In this document: in pieces, positions 60,799 to 64,000 of the stretch | Numbering within the stretch: position 1 is the stretch's first letter | How the letters are laid out: each line of letters starts with the position of its first letter | DNA from: Clostridia bacterium | GTDB lineage: Bacteria > Bacillota > Clostridia > Oscillospirales > QAKW01 | Direction of reading: 5' to 3' | Length of the DNA: 64,000 nucleotides | Assembly: GCA_017464525.1 (NCBI GenBank) | Contig: JAFTZM010000021.1 | Coordinates: 1-64,000, forward strand | The notes under the pieces: model-generated | Databases searched by the model: none | What the model saw: the letters and a program-made list of their open reading frames with translations, nothing else | Told to the model about the DNA's origin: nothing | Translations under genes and position numbers: made by a program

Positions 60799-61515
60799 AT
60801 GAATGTTATACGCTACTACCTCCTTTATCACCCCACGCTGGCAAAGCTTTTAAGAAAACTTGCCGGCAAGATCCATTATGCCAACGGCTATGTGACCCTG
60901 CCCCCGCCCCTCAAGCCGGAGGAGGAGCAGGCGTACATCCGGGCGTTGGATCAGGGGGAGCAATATGCGGTGCAGAAGCTGATCGAGCACAATCTGCGGC
61001 TGGTGGTCTACATCGCCAAGCGGTTTGAGAACACCGGCATTGCTGCCGACGACCTGATCTCCATCGGCTCCATCGGGCTGATCAAAGCCATCAACACCTT
61101 CCGCTCGGATAAAAACATCAAATTGGCCACCTACGCCTCCCGGTGCATCGAAAATGAAATTTTAATGTATCTTCGGAAGAACCACGGCCAGAAGGCGGAG
61201 GTCTCGCTGGATGAGCCCCTGAACATTGATTGGGACGGAAATGAGCTGCTGCTATCGGATATTTTGGGCACCGATGCAGACAGTGTCTCCCGCAATTTGG
61301 AGGAGGACATTGAAAAGCAGATCCTTCATGCCGCTCTGGAGCGGATCCCCTTGCGGGAACGGATGATCATGGAGATGCGGTTCGGCTTGGGCGGCTACCG
61401 GGAGATGACCCAGAAGGAGGTGGCGGATATTTTAGGGATCTCCCAATCCTATATCTCCCGGCTGGAAAAGAAGATCATCACCCGGTTGAAGCGGGAGATC
61501 GAAAAGAGTTTATAA
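60799..61515 (+). CDS. sigE: Sporulation sigma factor sigma-E (pro-form)
   Basis: The 238-residue sigma-70 protein has an N-terminal extension of about 28 residues ([20 protein letters not shown]), the pro-sequence removed by SpoIIGA. Region 2 ([38 protein letters not shown]) and region 4 with the helix-turn-helix [24 protein letters not shown] follow. It drives the early mother-cell programme. Start ATG 60799 has AAAGGA 10 nt upstream. The next sporulation gene sigG, which follows sigE in many species, is absent. Confidence 0.95.
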   Translation: MNVIRYYLLYHPTLAKLLRKLAGKIHYANGYVTLPPPLKPEEEQAYIRALDQGEQYAVQKLIEHNLRLVVYIAKRFENTGIAADDLISIGSIGLIKAINTFRSDKNIKLATYASRCIENEILMYLRKNHGQKAEVSLDEPLNIDWDGNELLLSDILGTDADSVSRNLEEDIEKQILHAALERIPLRERMIMEMRFGLGGYREMTQKEVADILGISQSYISRLEKKIITRLKREIEKSL

Positions 61516-61542
61516 AAATTGCCCGTGAATGTAAATTACCCA

Positions 61543-61571
61543 TTGACAATTCGATTTTTCGGGTGTATAAT
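61543..61571 (+). promoter_or_regulatory. Promoter of tRNA-Val
   Basis: Perfect TTGACA (61543-61548) and TATAAT (61566-61571) with a 17-bp spacer. Confidence 0.93.
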
Positions 61572-61584
61572 ACATTCACGACAT

Positions 61585-61661
61585 GGAGGTATAGCACAGC
61601 TGGTTAGAGCACTTCGTTCACATCGAAGGGGTCGTAGGTTCGAATCCTACTATCTCCACCA
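61585..61661 (+). tRNA. tRNA-Val(CAC)
   Basis: The gene has acceptor strands GGAGGTA/TATCTCC, a D-arm AGCACAGCTGGTTAGAGCA, an anticodon stem CTTCG/CGAAG around loop TTCACAT giving anticodon CAC, and a T-arm TAGGTTCGAATCCTA. CCA is encoded (61659-61661). It reads GUG valine codons. Confidence 0.94.
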
Positions 61662-61665
61662 ATCG

Positions 61666-61702
61666 CAAAGCCGCATTCGTAAGAATGCGGCTTTGATTTT
61701 TT
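61666..61702 (+). terminator. Terminator of tRNA-Val
   Basis: A 13-bp stem (61666-61678 with 61683-61695) around GTAA, followed by ATTTTTT. Confidence 0.92.
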
Positions 61703-61718
61703 ATAGGGGAAATTTGCT

Positions 61719-62564
61719 ATGATGCTCAGAACAAAGCTGCTGCTTTTCTGCAACCGATTCTTCAAGGCGCCGGTGCACCCCTTCAATCTGCAGAACGAAG
61801 GGGTCATGACCTATGCGGAATGGCAGTTTCAAAAGGGCGAGGACACCATCGCCCTCTACTTAAAGAAATACACCACTGAGGAAATGTTCCGGGATAAGGT
61901 GGTGGTGGATATCGGCTGCGGCGCCGCCGGGAAATCCCTCTATTACGCCTCCTGCGGGGCAAAAGAGGTCATCGGTGTGGATATCCTGGAAAAATACCGG
62001 GAGGAAGCGGAAGGGCTGGCGAAAAAGCTGGATCTGCAGGATCATTTCCGGTTCATTGCCACCGATGCCACCCGTCTGCCCTTTGAGGAGAGCAGCATTG
62101 ATACCATCATCATGAACGATGCCATGGAGCACGTGGAGGAGCCGGAGGCCATCCTCACCGAGGCGCTGCGGGTCTTGAAGCCAGGGGGACGCTTATATGT
62201 GAACTTCCCGCCTTACAACCACCCCTTCGGTGCCCATTTGAAGGATGCCATTTACATTCCTTGGGTGCATCTTTTCTTCAGCGAAAAGGTGCAGATCGAG
62301 GCCTACAAGCATCTGGTACGGCCGTTGCCGGACGGCGAGGAGCGGATCAAATTCCGCATCTCCGCCCGGGAGGACGGCACCGAATATTTTTCATACCTCA
62401 ATCATATGTCCACCAAGCGGTTCAATCGGATCCTGAAAAAACTAAACCTCTCCCCCGCTTATTACAGCCATGAGCCCCTGCGCCCCATTTTCAGGGCGGT
62501 GCGGAACTGGCCGGTCTGCAATGAGCTGTTTTTGAAGATGGTGGTCTGTGTTCTGGAAAAATAA
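61719..62564 (+). CDS. Class I SAM-dependent methyltransferase
   Basis: The 281-residue protein has the Rossmann motif I VVVDIGCGAAGKSLYYA near residue 66, motif II GVDILEKYREEA, TDATRLPFEESSIDTIIMNDAMEHVEEP, and LRVLKPGGRLYVNFP, typical of small-molecule (type 11) methyltransferases. The C-terminal third does not suggest a substrate. The start has AGGGGA 8 nt upstream. No obvious promoter of its own was recognised; it is bounded by terminators on both sides, so one should exist within 61700-61718 or transcription runs on from the tRNA. Confidence 0.85.
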   Translation: MMLRTKLLLFCNRFFKAPVHPFNLQNEGVMTYAEWQFQKGEDTIALYLKKYTTEEMFRDKVVVDIGCGAAGKSLYYASCGAKEVIGVDILEKYREEAEGLAKKLDLQDHFRFIATDATRLPFEESSIDTIIMNDAMEHVEEPEAILTEALRVLKPGGRLYVNFPPYNHPFGAHLKDAIYIPWVHLFFSEKVQIEAYKHLVRPLPDGEERIKFRISAREDGTEYFSYLNHMSTKRFNRILKKLNLSPAYYSHEPLRPIFRAVRNWPVCNELFLKMVVCVLEK

Positions 62565-62565
62565 C

Positions 62566-62597
62566 AAATGCGGCATCACGCCGCATTTAATTTTTTC
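62566..62597 (+). terminator. Terminator of the methyltransferase gene
   Basis: AAATGCGGC/GCCGCATTT (62566-62574, 62580-62588) followed by TAATTTTTT. Confidence 0.85.
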
Positions 62598-62665
62598 AAA
62601 AAGGATCCTTTTATACGTTGCAAAGGAGTAGGATTTCATTTAAAATAATAGCAAGGAGTGAGATT

Positions 62666-63547
62666 ATGGATATTCTTCTTATTTTTATTATTATTTTAAT
62701 GTATAGCTTTCAAACGCTGTTCCAGACCTATTTCACCAAGGCCTATCCCGGCCGGGGGGAACTGGTCACTCCCATCTTCTGCGTTTTGGAAAGTGTGGCC
62801 ATCGTACTGATCACCTTATGCTTTATCGGCTTTGGTTTTCAGGCGTCCTGGCCAACGATCGTCATCGGTGTGGTGAATGGGGCTCTCCTTTTCGGATACA
62901 ACCACACCCTGATGAAGGCCAGCACCAAGGGCTCCTACGCCTTTATGAATGTAATGATGATCTCCGGAGATATTCTGGTACCCATGGCATATGTGAGCCT
63001 CTTTTTGAAGGTACTGCCCACCTGGTATCAGTTCATCGCCATCGGCACCATGCTGCTCTCCTTTCTGCTGATGAATCTGGAGGACATCAAGCTGAAGGGC
63101 ACGCCAGCGGTCTATTACATCCTCTGCGCCCTGCTTTTCCTCTTCAACGGCCTTTACGGAACCATGCTGAAGGTGCAGGAGCAGGTGAAGGTGGAGGAAA
63201 ACAAGGAGATGATCATCATCACCTTCGGGCTGATGGGGATCCTTGCGGCGGTGCAGCTCTTTGCTAAGGAGAAAAAAGCCGCCCTTGCAGGCTTTCAAAT
63301 GAACAAAAAGAGTGTATTCTGGCTGGTTCTTTGCCTGCTCAGCGCCGCTTTAGCCATCAATGGTATGGTGATGGTGGTTGCCCGGGTGGAGAACACGGCG
63401 GTACTCTACGCCCTGCTGAACGGCGGAGTGCTGGTGGTTTCGGCCATTTACTCCATCCTGCTTTTCAAGGAAAAGCCTACCCCCCTGAAGATCGCCGGAA
63501 TCCTGCTGGCGGCAGGCTCTATGGTGGTTTTGGGATTGCCTACATAA
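62666..63547 (+). CDS. EamA-like (DMT superfamily) transporter
   Basis: The 293-residue protein has about ten hydrophobic segments in two similar halves, with GNHTL-like loops (FGYNHTLMKASTKGSYAFMN) and a C-terminal IYSILLFKEKPTPLKIAGILLAAG segment typical of DMT exporters. The substrate is unknown. The start at 62666 (MDILLIF) has GCAAGGAGTG upstream; a frame extending 16 codons further has no such site. Confidence 0.82.
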   Translation: MDILLIFIIILMYSFQTLFQTYFTKAYPGRGELVTPIFCVLESVAIVLITLCFIGFGFQASWPTIVIGVVNGALLFGYNHTLMKASTKGSYAFMNVMMISGDILVPMAYVSLFLKVLPTWYQFIAIGTMLLSFLLMNLEDIKLKGTPAVYYILCALLFLFNGLYGTMLKVQEQVKVEENKEMIIITFGLMGILAAVQLFAKEKKAALAGFQMNKKSVFWLVLCLLSAALAINGMVMVVARVENTAVLYALLNGGVLVVSAIYSILLFKEKPTPLKIAGILLAAGSMVVLGLPT

Positions 63548-63549
63548 AA

Positions 63550-63827
63550 TTAGCCAAAGCATTGATACTTAAACCGGATTTTGGAACACGTATTTTCCGC
63601 TGAGGCTTTGTTGAAATACTCGCAAATCCGCCAGGATTTGCTCCGTTTTGCGCCGTGCCACCAAAAAATCCGTTGTTACAAAATTCTGCGACCTGAAAGG
63701 TGCGGTTTTTTGAATGATTTTTGGCGAAGCAGAGCGAATAAGACTGGCGCCTATTGGCGACAATGAACTGAAAAAGCATCGAAAAACCGCCCTTTCAGGC
63801 CGATTCAAGTATCAATGCTTTGGCTAA
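63550..63827. repeat. 278-bp element with perfect 21-bp terminal inverted repeats
   Basis: TTAGCCAAAGC... (63550-63570) and its exact complement (63807-63827) bound the stretch. Inside, the sequence CGACCTGAAAGG-TGCGGTTTTTTG near 63699-63723 resembles the complement of the right end (GGCCTGAAAGGGCGGTTTTTCG), so the element has internal near-repeats as well. There is no convincing protein. Size, ends and lack of coding capacity suggest a MITE-like element needing a transposase elsewhere, or a dispersed intergenic repeat. No target-site duplication is seen. Confidence 0.75.
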
Positions 63828-63850
63828 GGTGCCTTTTGGGCACCTTTTTT
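63826..63850 (+). terminator. Terminator after the inverted-repeat element
   Basis: AAGGTGCC/GGCACCTT with a 5-nt loop, followed by TTTTTT, directly after the right terminal repeat. It lies ahead of the Fur-family promoter. Confidence 0.85.
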
Positions 63851-63851
63851 A

Positions 63852-63880
63852 TTGACAAATTTTCATTTATACGTTATACT
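63852..63880 (+). promoter_or_regulatory. Promoter of the Fur-family gene
   Basis: TTGACA (63852-63857) and TATACT (63875-63880), 17-bp spacer. Confidence 0.88.
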
Positions 63881-63889
63881 ATATAAAAA

Positions 63890-63904
63890 TGAGAATCATT
63901 CTCA
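63890..63904. promoter_or_regulatory. Fur/PerR/Zur-type 7-1-7 operator
   Basis: TGAGAATCATTCTCA is a perfect 7-1-7 inverted repeat of the Fur-superfamily kind, placed 10 bp after the -10 box and thus over the transcription start, which fits autorepression of the Fur-family gene that follows. Which metal or peroxide is sensed cannot be read from the site. Confidence 0.8.
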
Positions 63905-63920
63905 AATTGGAGGTGAAAGT

Positions 63921-64000
63921 ATGGCAGGGTATCAGACCAAGCACCGGAGGCAGGTACTGAGCTTTCTGGCCCAAAATCCGGAGCAGAGCTACACCGCCGA
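63921..64000 (+). CDS. Fur-family metal-responsive regulator, N-terminal start (runs off window)
   Basis: Only 26 full codons are visible (MAGYQTKHRRQVLSFLAQ and onward). They match the first helix and start of the winged helix of Fur, PerR and Zur proteins (YxTKxRRxVLxFL). AGGAGGT-like GGAGGTGA lies 8 nt before the ATG. The 7-1-7 palindrome upstream supports the family call. The metal-binding domain is outside the window. Confidence 0.8.
   Translation, partial: MAGYQTKHRRQVLSFLAQNPEQSYTA

Noticed and set aside
63569-63808. Open frames on both strands inside the 278-bp inverted-repeat element
   Set aside because: They follow the symmetry of the repeat, lack ribosome sites and read as low-quality protein. 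I treat them as by-products of the repeat.
1-64000. CRISPR arrays, rRNA operon, prophage, secondary-metabolite cluster
   Set aside because: No evenly spaced direct repeats, rRNA signatures, phage structural genes or synthase modules were seen.

Overview
The window is chromosomal DNA of a spore-forming Clostridia-type Firmicute, most likely from the Oscillospirales/Ruminococcaceae area. The reasons are the spoIIGA-sigE sporulation pair, an ireB-type gene, a class A RNase P RNA, T-box leaders in front of alaS and pheST, a rex-adhE fermentation unit and strong AGGAGG-type ribosome binding sites. It is mostly dense core genome on the minus strand, with many genes that overlap by a few bases.

Layout. 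1-725 is the 3' end of a large serine recombinase from an integrated element, abutting the terminator of a tRNA-Leu(GAG) gene. mtaB follows on the plus strand. 2.3-6.8 kb holds alaS-hit-phosphoribosyltransferase-CofE-like under an alanine T-box. 6.9-16.8 kb is one long operon, smc-ftsY-rph-rdgB-yhbY-nadD/yqeK fusion-rsfS-leuS. 16.9-21.3 kb is murD followed by three M42 aminopeptidase paralogues. rnpB lies at 21.4 kb. 21.86-24.03 kb is an AT-rich islet with a lipoprotein gene and a decayed metalloprotease gene.

24.15-33.5 kb is a complete common aromatic pathway plus both Phe and Tyr branches in one operon: aminotransferase, pheA, aroB, aroC, aroE-aroK fusion, aroQ, aroA, tyrA and DAHP synthase. 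In front of it I find an apparently unannotated Phe/Tyr attenuator: a 23-residue leader peptide with a Phe-Tyr-Tyr run, an anti-terminator and a terminator. This is the most interesting regulatory system in the window. 33.6-37.7 kb is rex-adhE-phosphotransferase; 37.7-41.7 kb is a membrane-protein gene, nnr, alr and a LysR regulator.

From 41.75 kb the plus strand carries T-box-pheS-pheT and ireB. Then come a lipoprotein gene and rhaB (minus), a PLP-lyase and a PHP phosphoesterase (plus), pyk-rpe and ptsH (minus), murJ (minus), and rluA-polA-rimI-tsaD (minus). Two tandem DnaA-box-like 9-mers lie between murJ and tsaD, with no dnaA nearby. The end of the window is plus-strand: spoIIGA with a Spo0A-box promoter, a 173-bp inverted-repeat structure, sigE, tRNA-Val(CAC), a methyltransferase, an EamA-type transporter, a 278-bp inverted-repeat element and the start of a Fur-family gene behind a 7-1-7 operator.

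No CRISPR array, rRNA operon, intact insertion sequence, phage region or biosynthetic cluster was seen. Product names rest on reading motifs by eye; no database search was made.
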